DNA of 64,000 bases from the NCBI RefSeq assembly GCF_002531725.1, contig NZ_NWSQ01000019.1, positions 1-64,000 of the forward strand, in the 5' to 3' direction. This DNA comes from Rhizobium sp. L43. GTDB taxonomy: Bacteria > Pseudomonadota > Alphaproteobacteria > Rhizobiales > Rhizobiaceae. The position numbers were made by a program, and so were the translations under genes. Below the pieces are notes generated by a model. It searched no databases, was not told the DNA's origin, and worked only from the letters and a program-made list of their open reading frames with translations. This document shows, piece after piece, positions 42,296-51,030 of the stretch; positions within the stretch are counted from its first letter, which is position 1, and each line of letters starts with the position of its first letter.

Positions 42296-43798
42296 TCAGG
42301 CCGACTTGGGTACGGCAATACGTTTGGCTTTTGACAGGAACTTGACAAAGATACGCTGAACTTCGGTTTCCGGGCCATCCGGCTTCTTCATCGCAAGCCA
42401 AAGGACAAAACTGGAGCCGAGATAGAGAATACCGCCGGTGACGACGAGGATGGCCAGGTGAAGGGCCAGCGCCGTCTTGTCGGTCGGCGTGTTCAGGATA
42501 TGCGACAATCCCCAGACGCCGGCGGCCATCACGGCGACGCTGGCAAGCGCGCGGAAGTTGGCCGCGAGCTGCTGGAAGAATGGCAGATTGATCAAACGCT
42601 TGACGAGAAGCATGTTGACCGCGGTGGAAATCAGGCCCGTCAACACGCGTGCATAGACAACGCCCGGCAGTCCGGCCATCATCAGCCCGGCGATGATGAT
42701 GGGAACGCGAACCACCAGCATCTGCGTGTCGCGGATGAACAGCAGCTTGGTATGGCCCTTTGCCATGCCCAGCGGCTGGACAAGCGAACCGAGGGTCTGC
42801 AGCGCGAACACCGATGCGAGCGCCTGGACGATGAAGATCGCCGGAACCCACTTCTCTCCCAGGGCAAGCCGCATCATCGGATCGGCGACGACAGCCATGC
42901 CGATTCCCGCCGGGAGCGCCACCGCCGCCAGCAGCGCCTGCGCGCGTTGATAGGCTGCGACAAGCCGGACCGGATCGTTGCGGACCTTGGAAAAGCCCGG
43001 GTAAATCGTCTGGTTCAACGGCGCCGTCGCCTCGCGCGTCGGCAGCGTGGACAGGGTGTTGCCGACGGTATAGTGACCAAGCTGCGTGGCGCCCAGCATC
43101 TTGCCGATCAACAGATACTCGATCCGCCAGTTCAGCGTGTTGACGATCTGTCCGGCCGTCAGCCACACCGAGAAGGAAAACAATTCCCGGGCGTGGCGGA
43201 AGGTTATGCGTGGCCAGAACGGCAAGACCGTGTAGGACACGATGATATTGGTCACCTGATAGGCAAGCGTGCCGATCACGAGCGCCCAATAACTCTGATA
43301 GATGGCGGCAATTGCCACTGTCACGACAAAACCAGCCAGCTTTTGCGAGACGTTCAGCACGAATTCCTGCCAGAAGATCAGATCGCGCTGGAGCATGATG
43401 CGGCGTGGATTGGCAAGACCGCTCAGGAGCAGGCTGAAACTGAGTGCAAGCATCACGCTGGTCAGCCGAGGCTCGTTATAAAATTCGGCGATCGGATAAG
43501 ACGCGGCGGCAAACAGCAGCGCCAGGATGGCGCTTCTTGTCACGCTCAATGTCCACACCGCGCTGAAATGGCTTTCGCTGGGAGACTCGTGGCGGATCAG
43601 CGCCTGATTGAGCGAAAGTTCGGTGACCGAGCTCAAGATGACTTGGATCGTCGTTGCAATGGCGACGAGACCAAAATCCGCCGGTACGAGATACCAGGCG
43701 AGGACAAAGGTGCTGAGTGCCGAAAGTCCGTTGACGATGGCGCGGGACAGACTCAGCCACATGCTGCCCTGAATCAGTCGGTCGGTCACGCTGCTCAT
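42296..43798 (-). CDS. Wzx-type repeat-unit flippase (PssL-like)
   Basis: A 500-residue inner-membrane protein with about 12-14 hydrophobic helices, belonging to the MOP/PST flippases. N-terminal LIQGSMWLSLSR then ALSTFVLAWYLVPADFGLVA is the usual opening. It would flip the lipid-linked EPS unit to the periplasm for PssT. The ATG at 43798 is chosen since AGGAG lies about 11 bases upstream; an ATG at 43834 would add 12 unlike residues. It resembles PssL of R. leguminosarum in role. Confidence 0.87.
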   Translation of the reverse strand: MSSVTDRLIQGSMWLSLSRAIVNGLSALSTFVLAWYLVPADFGLVAIATTIQVILSSVTELSLNQALIRHESPSESHFSAVWTLSVTRSAILALLFAAASYPIAEFYNEPRLTSVMLALSFSLLLSGLANPRRIMLQRDLIFWQEFVLNVSQKLAGFVVTVAIAAIYQSYWALVIGTLAYQVTNIIVSYTVLPFWPRITFRHARELFSFSVWLTAGQIVNTLNWRIEYLLIGKMLGATQLGHYTVGNTLSTLPTREATAPLNQTIYPGFSKVRNDPVRLVAAYQRAQALLAAVALPAGIGMAVVADPMMRLALGEKWVPAIFIVQALASVFALQTLGSLVQPLGMAKGHTKLLFIRDTQMLVVRVPIIIAGLMMAGLPGVVYARVLTGLISTAVNMLLVKRLINLPFFQQLAANFRALASVAVMAAGVWGLSHILNTPTDKTALALHLAILVVTGGILYLGSSFVLWLAMKKPDGPETEVQRIFVKFLSKAKRIAVPKSA

Positions 43799-43948
43799 GG
43801 GCGAACCGCTCCTGATGTCGAGAACCTTGACCATTTGCGCAGGCCGCCTGCTGATCCAAAATGCGTCTGCCCCTTGTGGGCGCAGAGGTTATTGATGGAG
43901 TTAGAAAGCATCATGCCTTATTGCCTCGTCACGAAACCGATTGCGACC

Positions 43949-44851
43949 TTAAAGGGCGCTTGCCGTTTTCTTGGAAAAATCTTGCTTCAGCCGGTTCAGC
44001 TCGGCCAGCATTTTTTCGTGCGCCCTTACGATAGACGCATCCGTGCTGAGCTGGCCCGGCTTTTCTGCCACCCGCTGCAACGTCTTCACCGTCGATCCGA
44101 AGACATAGTTGCCCGTGAGTTGGCGGATCCGGCGGTGACGGAACGTTATGTTCTTCAGCAGGTAGGTGTTTTTCCGCACCAGCGACGCTCCGACCTCGAC
44201 AAGGTTCGACGGGCCGATCGGATCAAAATCGATTTCCAGATCAAGTGCACTTGCCCAGTCATACCACTTGGCTCTGTTCCCCGGCGCGATCGGCCGGATC
44301 GCCCGCCATGGCACGCGCAGCGCGTCCGATATGATGCAGCCATGCATCGCCTCGGAGACGACTTTATGTGATGCGCTGATTTCGGTCAGAACCTTTTCCA
44401 CCGACCAGCGCGGATCGATATAGTGGATGCCGGCGAGATCGCAGACCTTATCCCAGCTGCCGTACATGGCGCTTTCATAGTGCGGCATGAAGGAGACCGG
44501 ATAACGCTTCTCGATGTTCTTGGCATCCCAGCAGCTGCGCGTCAGGATGCCCGAATCGCCGATGGCGTAGCTCGGATCAATGCCGAGGACTTCGGCGGTC
44601 TTCTTTCCGCGCACGAAATAGAATGTCCAGTTGCCGTCGACCTTCGGCGGGTTGGTGTAGCCGCCATAACCGGAGCCGAAGACGATCTTCTGTATGTTCG
44701 AGTCGAAATTGTCGTAAAGGATCGAGCCGATGCCGAGAAAGAGCTGACCTTCGTCATCGTCGAAGAAGCCGGGCAGCAAGCGCTCCCAAAGCCAATGGTT
44801 CAGCTCGTCGCCAAAATTCTCGTGTTTCCCCCGGTAGGCAAACATCTTCAT
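43949..44851 (-). CDS. Polysaccharide pyruvyl transferase family protein (2)
   Basis: A 300-residue ExoV-like ketal pyruvate transferase. HENFGDELNHWLWERLLPG (residues 9-27) is near the start, IVFGSGYGGY is the PEP-related glycine loop, and VVSEAMHGCIISDALRVPW is the family hallmark. The start at 44851 overlaps the stop of the acyltransferase gene (ATGA). With the other pyruvyl transferase it would decorate two positions or two sugars of the repeat unit. Confidence 0.87.
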   Translation of the reverse strand: MKMFAYRGKHENFGDELNHWLWERLLPGFFDDDEGQLFLGIGSILYDNFDSNIQKIVFGSGYGGYTNPPKVDGNWTFYFVRGKKTAEVLGIDPSYAIGDSGILTRSCWDAKNIEKRYPVSFMPHYESAMYGSWDKVCDLAGIHYIDPRWSVEKVLTEISASHKVVSEAMHGCIISDALRVPWRAIRPIAPGNRAKWYDWASALDLEIDFDPIGPSNLVEVGASLVRKNTYLLKNITFRHRRIRQLTGNYVFGSTVKTLQRVAEKPGQLSTDASIVRAHEKMLAELNRLKQDFSKKTASAL

Positions 44852-45354
44852 CGTGCTTCTCCAGTCGGCAAATGCGTCACGTTCTGCGAAATCGTTTCGT
44901 CTTCGCGTGCCATGCGTCCGTAACGTGAAATGATCTTGATGTCGCTGCGGATTATCTTTGCCGGATTGCCCGCTACGAGGGAGCGCGGCGGAACACTCTT
45001 GGTCACCACCGAGCCGGAGCCGATGACGCATTCGTCGCCGATTTCGACGCCCGGCAGAATGATGCTGCGGGCGCCGATGAAGCAGCGTTTGCCGATACGC
45101 GTATGAAGATAGAGCCCGCGCGTCAGGTCGTGGGTCAGGATCGCCGCTTCAAAGGCGACATAGGTTTCCGCGCCGATATGCAATCCCTTCGGATTGGTCT
45201 TGTCGAACCGCACGCTCAGCGAAAAGCTGGCCGTCGGATCGATGTCCATTCCCCAGAACTTCGTATAATAGAGCCATTTGGCCGTCACAATTCCGTTGCG
45301 CAGCGGCCGAAATACGTTCAGTCCCCACTTCGGCTTTTTTCCTGTCTGCACCAT
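44848..45354 (-). CDS. Hexapeptide-repeat acyltransferase (WcaF/PssR-like)
   Basis: A 168-residue left-handed beta-helix acyltransferase with repeated [LIV]-G hexapeptides: IGKRCFIGARSIILPGVEIG and CVIGSGSVVTKSVPPRS. The end is the family pattern VAGNPAKII. It probably moves acetyl from acetyl-CoA to a sugar of the EPS unit. It overlaps both neighbours by four or so bases, ATG at 45354 being set by the ATGA junction with the GT4 gene. Confidence 0.87.
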   Translation of the reverse strand: MVQTGKKPKWGLNVFRPLRNGIVTAKWLYYTKFWGMDIDPTASFSLSVRFDKTNPKGLHIGAETYVAFEAAILTHDLTRGLYLHTRIGKRCFIGARSIILPGVEIGDECVIGSGSVVTKSVPPRSLVAGNPAKIIRSDIKIISRYGRMAREDETISQNVTHLPTGEAR

Positions 45355-46505
45355 CAAGTCCGACCCCGGCTGGAAAATTCGTCTAGCACGGAACTGTAAT
45401 AGTCCTCGAGCATCCCCGTCTGACGACGTAAGTCGAAGCGCTCGGCCACCAGAAGCGGTGCCCGCGCGCTGAAGGCTGTCCACAGGGCTTGGTCGTTGAG
45501 CAGTCTTCCGACCGCTTCCGCCATTCCTGCGACATCCCGCTCCTCCACGAGATAACCAGTTTTCCCCTCTTCGATCGCTTCGCCCACGCCTCCCGAGCGA
45601 AATGCGACAACCGGAGTTCCGACGGCTTCCGCCTCGAGATTGGCGAGGCCAAAAGCTTCGGCGTGACCATTATCGAGGGTCACGCTTCCGTGGAGATAAA
45701 GCTCAGCACTGGCGAGCAGATCCCTTATCTCCGTCTGCGACAGATTTTCATGGATCGTGACGCTTGGCAAGGAACGACGCGCCAGTGCTCCGATTTCCTC
45801 CTTCAACGGACCCTGGCCGACCATGACGAATTCGACTGGAGTGCCGGCAGCCGCCACGCGGGACAGCGCATCGATCATGAAACGATGGCCCTTGTAGTCG
45901 ACGAAGCGGGCAATTGAAACCACCAATCCTTTTTTTCGGGGACGGGGTTCCATTTTGAAGAGATCGAGATCGATGCCGATATGATGGCGAAAGACCCGGT
46001 CGCCGCGAAAGCCGAGCCCCAGCAGCCGGTCCCGGATGAAGTCGGAAACGGCGATATTCCAGCTGTTCCAGCCGGCCATCTCGCTCCGGCCTTTGGCGAA
46101 GAAGCGCACCTGATTGAAGCCGCCCGGCTTTTTCGGGTCGCCGCCATAGGTGGCGTCGAAACCGTGGAAGGTGGTGACGAGCGGTTTGCCCGCGGCGCGT
46201 GCCAGGGGCCCGATGACATAACCGTTCTTGCCGAAATGGGCGTGAACGAGATCGGCTTTGCCGATCACCGGAAAGAGGAAAGGCAGGCCGATCTGCGGGA
46301 TTTTGAGAAGCAGTTCTCCGGCGCGTGCAATGGGGGACCGACGGATGTCATGAACCGGAACGGTGGATTTTTTAGTATGGGCGGAAGAAATTCGCGTGCC
46401 GGCAAGAATTTCAGCTTCGAATGAACGAAATGCCACCGCCTGGTTGAGAACAAACGCCTGGCTGGCAGGCAAAAATTTTTCCACGTAAATAACGGCTTTT
46501 CTCAT
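45354..46505 (-). CDS. GT4 glycosyltransferase
   Basis: A 383-residue GT-B retaining transferase. The N-terminal domain starts AVIYVEKFLPASQAFVLNQ; the donor domain (about residues 185-370) has VSIARFVDYKGHRFMIDAL and the EAFGLANLEAEAVGTPVVAF block with the EX7E motif. It resembles WcaL/AmsK-type colanic and EPS transferases. It lies between the GH10-type gene (31-base gap) and the acyltransferase gene. The sugar donor cannot be read. Confidence 0.87.
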   Translation of the reverse strand: MRKAVIYVEKFLPASQAFVLNQAVAFRSFEAEILAGTRISSAHTKKSTVPVHDIRRSPIARAGELLLKIPQIGLPFLFPVIGKADLVHAHFGKNGYVIGPLARAAGKPLVTTFHGFDATYGGDPKKPGGFNQVRFFAKGRSEMAGWNSWNIAVSDFIRDRLLGLGFRGDRVFRHHIGIDLDLFKMEPRPRKKGLVVSIARFVDYKGHRFMIDALSRVAAAGTPVEFVMVGQGPLKEEIGALARRSLPSVTIHENLSQTEIRDLLASAELYLHGSVTLDNGHAEAFGLANLEAEAVGTPVVAFRSGGVGEAIEEGKTGYLVEERDVAGMAEAVGRLLNDQALWTAFSARAPLLVAERFDLRRQTGMLEDYYSSVLDEFSSRGRT

Positions 46506-46536
46506 GAATCTGTCGATGTCTCCGTTGTCTTGCGCA

Positions 46537-47610
46537 TCACATCGCCTCTATTGCCCGTCGGATGCCATCAACCGCACTTCTCGGCGTATTGCTTTCGTCG
46601 TAAAGATTAACGCGCTTCGTGCACGCCGCATCCGGACCGGTGCCCTTCTCATCGGGCTCGCCGTATTTTTCCGACATGCCCCATACTGTCACGCCTTTCA
46701 AGTCGCCACGCTCGGCGGCCACGGTGATCACGTCACCGAAAATATCGGCGTATGACGCCGGCGAAAAGCCTTTGTCGCGGTCCAGGAAGTGGCAGGACGC
46801 ATCGAGTTCGGTAATGAAAACGCCGACACCCATGTCCTTCAGCGCCGCGCAGAAACGCCCCATTCCTTCCGGGTCGATCCGGTCGAAGCCGGGACGGAAA
46901 TGCGCCTGCAGCCCCACGGCGTTGATCGGCGTTTTCCGGGCGACGAGATCCTCGACGATTTTCAGGATGCGCACCCGTTTCTGTTCGAACACGTCGGATT
47001 TTTTCTCCAGATGCGTTTCATTGAGCACCAGCGTCGCACCGGGATTGGCCTGATGCGCCATGTCGAAACTCATACGAATATAATCGTCGCCAAGAAGGCG
47101 ACGGAAAACACAATCCCGCAGATCCGGCGCATCATATTCCAACGGCTCGTTCACCACATCCCAAGCGTCGATCGAGTTCTTATAGCGAGTGACAACCTGT
47201 TTTATGTGACGGTTCATCGCCGCCTGAATGGTCTTCGCGTCGGTGATATCAGACACCCATTCCGGGACGCGATACCAGATCAGCGTGTGGCCATAAACCC
47301 TCATGTTGTTTTTTCGTGCAAATGCAACCATCCGGTCGGCGCTTCCGAAGCTGAAAACCCCCGGTCGCTTTTCCGTCGCATTCCACTTCAGCTCGTTTCG
47401 CGGCGTTATCGAATTGACGTTGTCGATGTAGATCTCGGAAGCGATTGGATCGCTGATGTTCTGCAGGTCGATTGCCGATCCGAATCGGAACGCCTTGCTG
47501 TCGGCAAGGGCGCGCAGCCCTTTGGCCGGAGGCACCTGCGCAAGGGCCTGGCCCGCGCGGACGTACAACAAAGCGAGCGGAACCGAGGCGAGGAAACGTC
47601 TTCTCTTCAT
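46537..47610 (-). CDS. Exported GH10-family glycoside hydrolase (PssW-like)
   Basis: A 357-residue protein. An N-terminal MKRRRFLASVPLALL with a twin-arginine-like start and a signal segment (about residues 1-24) suggests export. The rest is a GH10 domain: acid/base E155 in DVVNEP and nucleophile E268 in ITELD, both intact, with WNATE and GHTLIWY. GH10 enzymes cleave beta-1,4-xylans and related chains. It is the first gene of the EPS assembly operon. I recall a GH10-type gene named pssW in R. leguminosarum, but the link is not checked. Start at 47610 chosen for GAGAG 6 bases before. Confidence 0.85.
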   Translation of the reverse strand: MKRRRFLASVPLALLYVRAGQALAQVPPAKGLRALADSKAFRFGSAIDLQNISDPIASEIYIDNVNSITPRNELKWNATEKRPGVFSFGSADRMVAFARKNNMRVYGHTLIWYRVPEWVSDITDAKTIQAAMNRHIKQVVTRYKNSIDAWDVVNEPLEYDAPDLRDCVFRRLLGDDYIRMSFDMAHQANPGATLVLNETHLEKKSDVFEQKRVRILKIVEDLVARKTPINAVGLQAHFRPGFDRIDPEGMGRFCAALKDMGVGVFITELDASCHFLDRDKGFSPASYADIFGDVITVAAERGDLKGVTVWGMSEKYGEPDEKGTGPDAACTKRVNLYDESNTPRSAVDGIRRAIEAM

Positions 47611-47814
47611 TCTATCTCTCACTGTTGGCTTTTTTCATGTCCGCGGTGGAAATTGAATGGCCGGGCTCGCTGGCAACGATCCATCGCGGGGTTCGCGTTC
47701 AATTAAGTAGAGTAATGCAACCTCAAATATACTTTCGCCGTAGGGGATATTGTCAGTCTCTGCTAGACTTGCCGGCCTGCTCCAAGATATAAATCGTTCC
47801 GGAGGGCGCTCGTG

Positions 47815-48189
47815 ATGGAAGATTGGTTTAGCTATCTGATGAGCTGTTTTCATATGGCATTGCAAAATGCCGTTTTTTTTATGGCGGCTGTTCGAAACGA
47901 TCCATCCTTTCTCGATGATTGGCAGTTCGCAGCTCTTGTTCTCGGCGTCATCGGCATCATTGTTCTCCTGGTTGCCGCGCTCGTCAGAATGTCGCGACGG
48001 TTGCAGCGATCGGAGATCGTCATTCGCTCGCTGAACGACGACCTTGCGCAAGTCACGCAGGATCTCAATGTCGAGCGTGTCTGGCGCCTGGCGGGCGGGG
48101 ACGGCACCGATCGGCCGAGTGCGGACAGTCTGAAAGAGCTTTACAAGATTTTGGCCAGACATCACGACGATGCAAGTTACATGGTGTGA
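47815..48189 (+). CDS. Single-helix membrane protein with coiled coil, hypothetical
   Basis: A 124-residue protein, divergent from the EPS operon. A hydrophobic helix (about residues 38-60, ALVLGVIGIIVLLVAALV) is followed by a predicted coiled coil (LQRSEIVIRSLNDDLAQVTQ). GGAGGG lies 8 bases before the ATG at 47815. No family recognised. Being next to and divergent from the operon, it may share regulation with it. Confidence 0.6.
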   Translation: MEDWFSYLMSCFHMALQNAVFFMAAVRNDPSFLDDWQFAALVLGVIGIIVLLVAALVRMSRRLQRSEIVIRSLNDDLAQVTQDLNVERVWRLAGGDGTDRPSADSLKELYKILARHHDDASYMV

Positions 48190-48224
48190 TCCGTCGGCGT
48201 GTGGTGCGCGGCCGGAAACCGAGA

Positions 48225-48340
48225 GCAATTCCAGGAAAAGTGCGAAGCGGTTTTCCCAGGCTAAGCGCGCTTTTGCCGGGAATTGCGTAAAAACAAAAGG
48301 ATAGAGCGGTTCTGCGCTTCCGTTAAAAGCTGAACCGCAC
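48225..48340 (+). repeat. Dispersed intergenic repeat, copy 2
   Basis: The second copy of the repeat at 35380-35471, matched over 48251-48336 with few changes and a 6-base shorter hairpin. Here an extra left part begins GCAATTCC and, with GGGAATTGC at about 48278-48286, can form a longer stem. It fills the gap between a plus-strand and a minus-strand gene. Confidence 0.85.
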
Positions 48341-49290
48341 TAACGCCGATGTTGCGGGCTTTCCGCCGGCGCCCCGGCATCGGCGGGCTTCGATACTGAT
48401 TCCGGTTGTCGGCTGCCGGTCTCGGCCATGGGGTCCGGCGATGGTAGCCATATTCTGCCGGAGAAATAATTTCTCGTTCTTTTCTGCGGTCCCGAGGTCG
48501 CATCCAGCGACAGCGTGAAATTATACCGCCCGGCGTTGAGCACCTCACGGGTGAAAGTGATGTTGGCTCCGAAGCCGTCTTCCTTGATGTCCCTGAGATT
48601 CTTGATCGCATTCAGCGTCTCGTGAAAATCGAGCCATTGCGGTTGCTGCAACATGGTCTCGAAAATTCGCAGAATGCCGGGATCGAGCTGGCCATTCTGA
48701 TCCGTCTCGGGATTGATGATTTTCACCCGCATATTGTTGATCGTGCCGGCGGCGTCGCCGCGAACGATGACGAAGACGGAGTTCGGAAGCTGATCCTTCT
48801 CCCGCTTGCCGCTATGCTCGAAAAAGCATTCGAACGTGTCGGCATTAAAGCTCGCCGCCGCCCAATCGCTGGTTTGAATGCCGGCAGTGCGCAGCGCCGC
48901 GCACATTGCCGGCCCGGATATCCGCCATGTCCGCAGAAAAGTCGACGCGGTCTGTGCCATCGGTGGCTCGATGAGATGCACAGGCAGCGTAAAGATGGCC
49001 GGCGGCGTCGGGCGGGGAAGGGCTCTGGGGGGTGGCGTTTTGATTTCAGGGGGAAAGAGATCGAAGCCAAAATAATGGCCGACCGTCTTCAAGTGTTTCA
49101 TATCGTTGGAAAGAAGCACCGTCCCCATGACCAGCGAGAGGGAGATCGTCAGCAGCAGCCAGAAGACCACGGGAATCTTCGGTTTTCCCACCGGCTGTTT
49201 GGCATTTGCGGACGATGAATTCTCGGGCAAGCTTGTCTTCTCCGGTACGAGAAGGGTTTCGATCGGCTGTCTAAATCCAGCAGTATACAT
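48340..49290 (-). CDS. Single-pass membrane protein, hypothetical (possibly DUF6030)
   Basis: A 316-residue protein. A polar N-terminus of about 38 residues, one membrane helix (about 40-63), a proline-rich linker (PPPRALPRPTPP), then a periplasmic globular domain with ISGPAMCAAL and ECFFEH giving two cysteines. It ends in a Pro/Ala-rich tail. I think it may be the rhizobial DUF6030 family, but I am not sure. It is convergent with the coiled-coil protein and separated from it by the repeat. No catalytic motif is seen. Confidence 0.68.
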   Translation of the reverse strand: MYTAGFRQPIETLLVPEKTSLPENSSSANAKQPVGKPKIPVVFWLLLTISLSLVMGTVLLSNDMKHLKTVGHYFGFDLFPPEIKTPPPRALPRPTPPAIFTLPVHLIEPPMAQTASTFLRTWRISGPAMCAALRTAGIQTSDWAAASFNADTFECFFEHSGKREKDQLPNSVFVIVRGDAAGTINNMRVKIINPETDQNGQLDPGILRIFETMLQQPQWLDFHETLNAIKNLRDIKEDGFGANITFTREVLNAGRYNFTLSLDATSGPQKRTRNYFSGRIWLPSPDPMAETGSRQPESVSKPADAGAPAESPQHRR

Positions 49291-49750
49291 TTATCCGTTA
49301 AATATCTTTGGCTTCGTGTCGGCAATTGGGCGCCTTTGTGCTTCACAATCCGGAAGGGAGACCGATTTCGGCGGAGGCGCTGCAACGCCATCTCCATCGG
49401 GAATTGCTCAGGCAGCACAGGACTATCGCAGCGGCAGATAGCGAACGATGTCGCTATTGCTGCTATGAGTCAGTCACCGTTATTTTGTATCTTTGTATAG
49501 TCTGGAGATGTTGTCTTTATTATCTGCTATAAACCGGAGAAAATATCGCTGATTGTTCGGTTGATTTGTGATTTCGCATCAGTTTTTATTAACAAGATAT
49601 TCTATTGTTAAAATTTATCGTGTTAAAGTTTAATTTTTTATTTTAAAGCCGTAGGTTATATTTTGGCTCTCCTTGCAATTTGGCGGATTTCATCAAATTT
49701 TCGACGTATTTTTTGATAGGGTTTGCCGCGCAATCGCCGGGGGGAGGGAG
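49291..49750. promoter_or_regulatory. AT-rich divergent region
   Basis: About 460 bases between the DUF6030-like gene and the methyltransferase gene. It turns strongly AT-rich from about 49480 to 49670, with long runs of A and T, unlike the flanks. No gene seen. It probably holds promoters for both sides and may bind a nucleoid protein. Confidence 0.45.
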
Positions 49751-50383
49751 ATGTCCGTCGAGCTAGACGCAACCACCTATGTTCACGCCAAACCGACAAC
49801 CGCGCACTCCTACATCTTGCCCGCGGTGCTCGATGTGCTGGAGAACCATTTCGACGGTTGCGCGGAACGCGACGTCTTTGATTTGGGATGTGGCACCGGC
49901 GGAGCGGCCGCGGCTCTTGCGGAGAGGGGTTATTATGTCGTCGGCGTCGATCCTTCCAGCGATGGTATCGCCAAGGCCAATATCAATTATCCCGAACTGC
50001 GGCTGAATGTCGGCTCGGCCTATGACGACCTTTCCAGCGAATATGGCACGTTCAATGCGGTCATCAGCATTGAGGTGGTCGAACATGTCTACGATCCCAG
50101 GGCATTCACCTCGACGGTATATGATCTCGTCAAGCCTGGCGGTGTCGCCGTGATGTCGACGCCCTATCACGGTTATCTGAAGAACCTTGCGCTGGCCGCG
50201 TTGGGGAAAATGGATGATCACTTCATGCCGTTGAAGGATCATGGGCATATCAAGTTCTGGTCGAAGAACACGCTAAGCACGCTGCTGCTCGAAGCCGGCT
50301 TCGACAATGTGCGTTTTGAATATGTCGGACGGATTCCCGTTTTGGCCAAGTCGATGATCGCCGTCGCTCAAAAGTCTCTTTAG
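49751..50383 (+). CDS. Class I SAM-dependent methyltransferase
   Basis: A 210-residue soluble enzyme of the UbiE/UbiG-like Methyltransf_11 type. Motif I is FDLGCGTGGAAAA (about residues 39-51); the acidic loop VVGVDPSS and IEVVEHVYDP follow. The start at 49751 is preceded by GGGAGGGAG. Substrate unknown; the nearest relatives often methylate sugars or lipids of surface polysaccharides, and the neighbouring genes are polysaccharide-linked. Confidence 0.83.
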   Translation: MSVELDATTYVHAKPTTAHSYILPAVLDVLENHFDGCAERDVFDLGCGTGGAAAALAERGYYVVGVDPSSDGIAKANINYPELRLNVGSAYDDLSSEYGTFNAVISIEVVEHVYDPRAFTSTVYDLVKPGGVAVMSTPYHGYLKNLALAALGKMDDHFMPLKDHGHIKFWSKNTLSTLLLEAGFDNVRFEYVGRIPVLAKSMIAVAQKSL

Positions 50384-50604
50384 AGACGGTGTCGGAGCAG
50401 CACTGGTTTCGACAGCGGCCCGGCGGGCGAGAGAATGCGGTTGCGCATCCGCTCCAAGGGCATCGGCTGCAATAATCCACAGGTTGTTTTTCCTCTGTGC
50501 AGTGCTGAAAAAAATCCTTAAGAAATATTTACTTTTAGTTGCATTCTTGCTTAAACTCTCCATTATACGGCTGGGCATGCTGATAAAGTGGGAGACTTAT
50601 TCAC

Positions 50605-51030
50605 ATGAAGGCTAAATCCCCGAATTCGATCGACGTCTATGTCGGTAATCGTGTGAGAGTTCGGCGAAAGACGCTCGGGATGACCCAGCACGGCCTGGCC
50701 GAACTTCTGGGCATTACCTTCCAGCAGATCCAGAAATACGAAAAAGGAACGAACCGAATAGGCGCCAGCCGTCTGCAGCGCATATCCGAGATTCTGCGCG
50801 TGCCCATCGGCTTTTTCTTCGAGAACGGCGGTGTCGGACCTATCGAAGGCGAGACCAGCGAATTGAACAGGTTTTTGTCTTCGAAGGAAGGGCTGGCGCT
50901 CAATAAGGCATTCATCGCCATCGAGGATCCGAATATCAGGCAAAAACTGGTGGCCTTGGCTAAAAGTCTGGCGGTCGCGGGATTGTCGGATATCGACGGT
51001 GAGTTGCAGGATCCGGTTGTACACGGCTGA
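50605..51030 (+). CDS. XRE-family transcriptional regulator (PraR/PhrR-like)
   Basis: A 141-residue DNA-binding protein. Helix-turn-helix at about residues 14-68 (RVRRKTLGMTQHGLAELLGI, FQQIQKYEKGTNRIGASRL), then a short C-terminal helical region. The pattern ITFQQIQKYEKGTNRIGASRL is that of PraR/PhrR in Rhizobiaceae, which control EPS, Rap and quorum-sensing genes; this may be PraR or a paralogue. GGGAG lies about 10 bases before the ATG. It is alone, upstream of the YcaO gene. Confidence 0.8.
   Translation: MKAKSPNSIDVYVGNRVRVRRKTLGMTQHGLAELLGITFQQIQKYEKGTNRIGASRLQRISEILRVPIGFFFENGGVGPIEGETSELNRFLSSKEGLALNKAFIAIEDPNIRQKLVALAKSLAVAGLSDIDGELQDPVVHG

Noticed and set aside
42458..44371. A 637-codon plus-strand frame
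   Set aside because: Antisense of the flippase and pyruvyl transferase genes; composition is Arg/His/Asp-rich with no motif.
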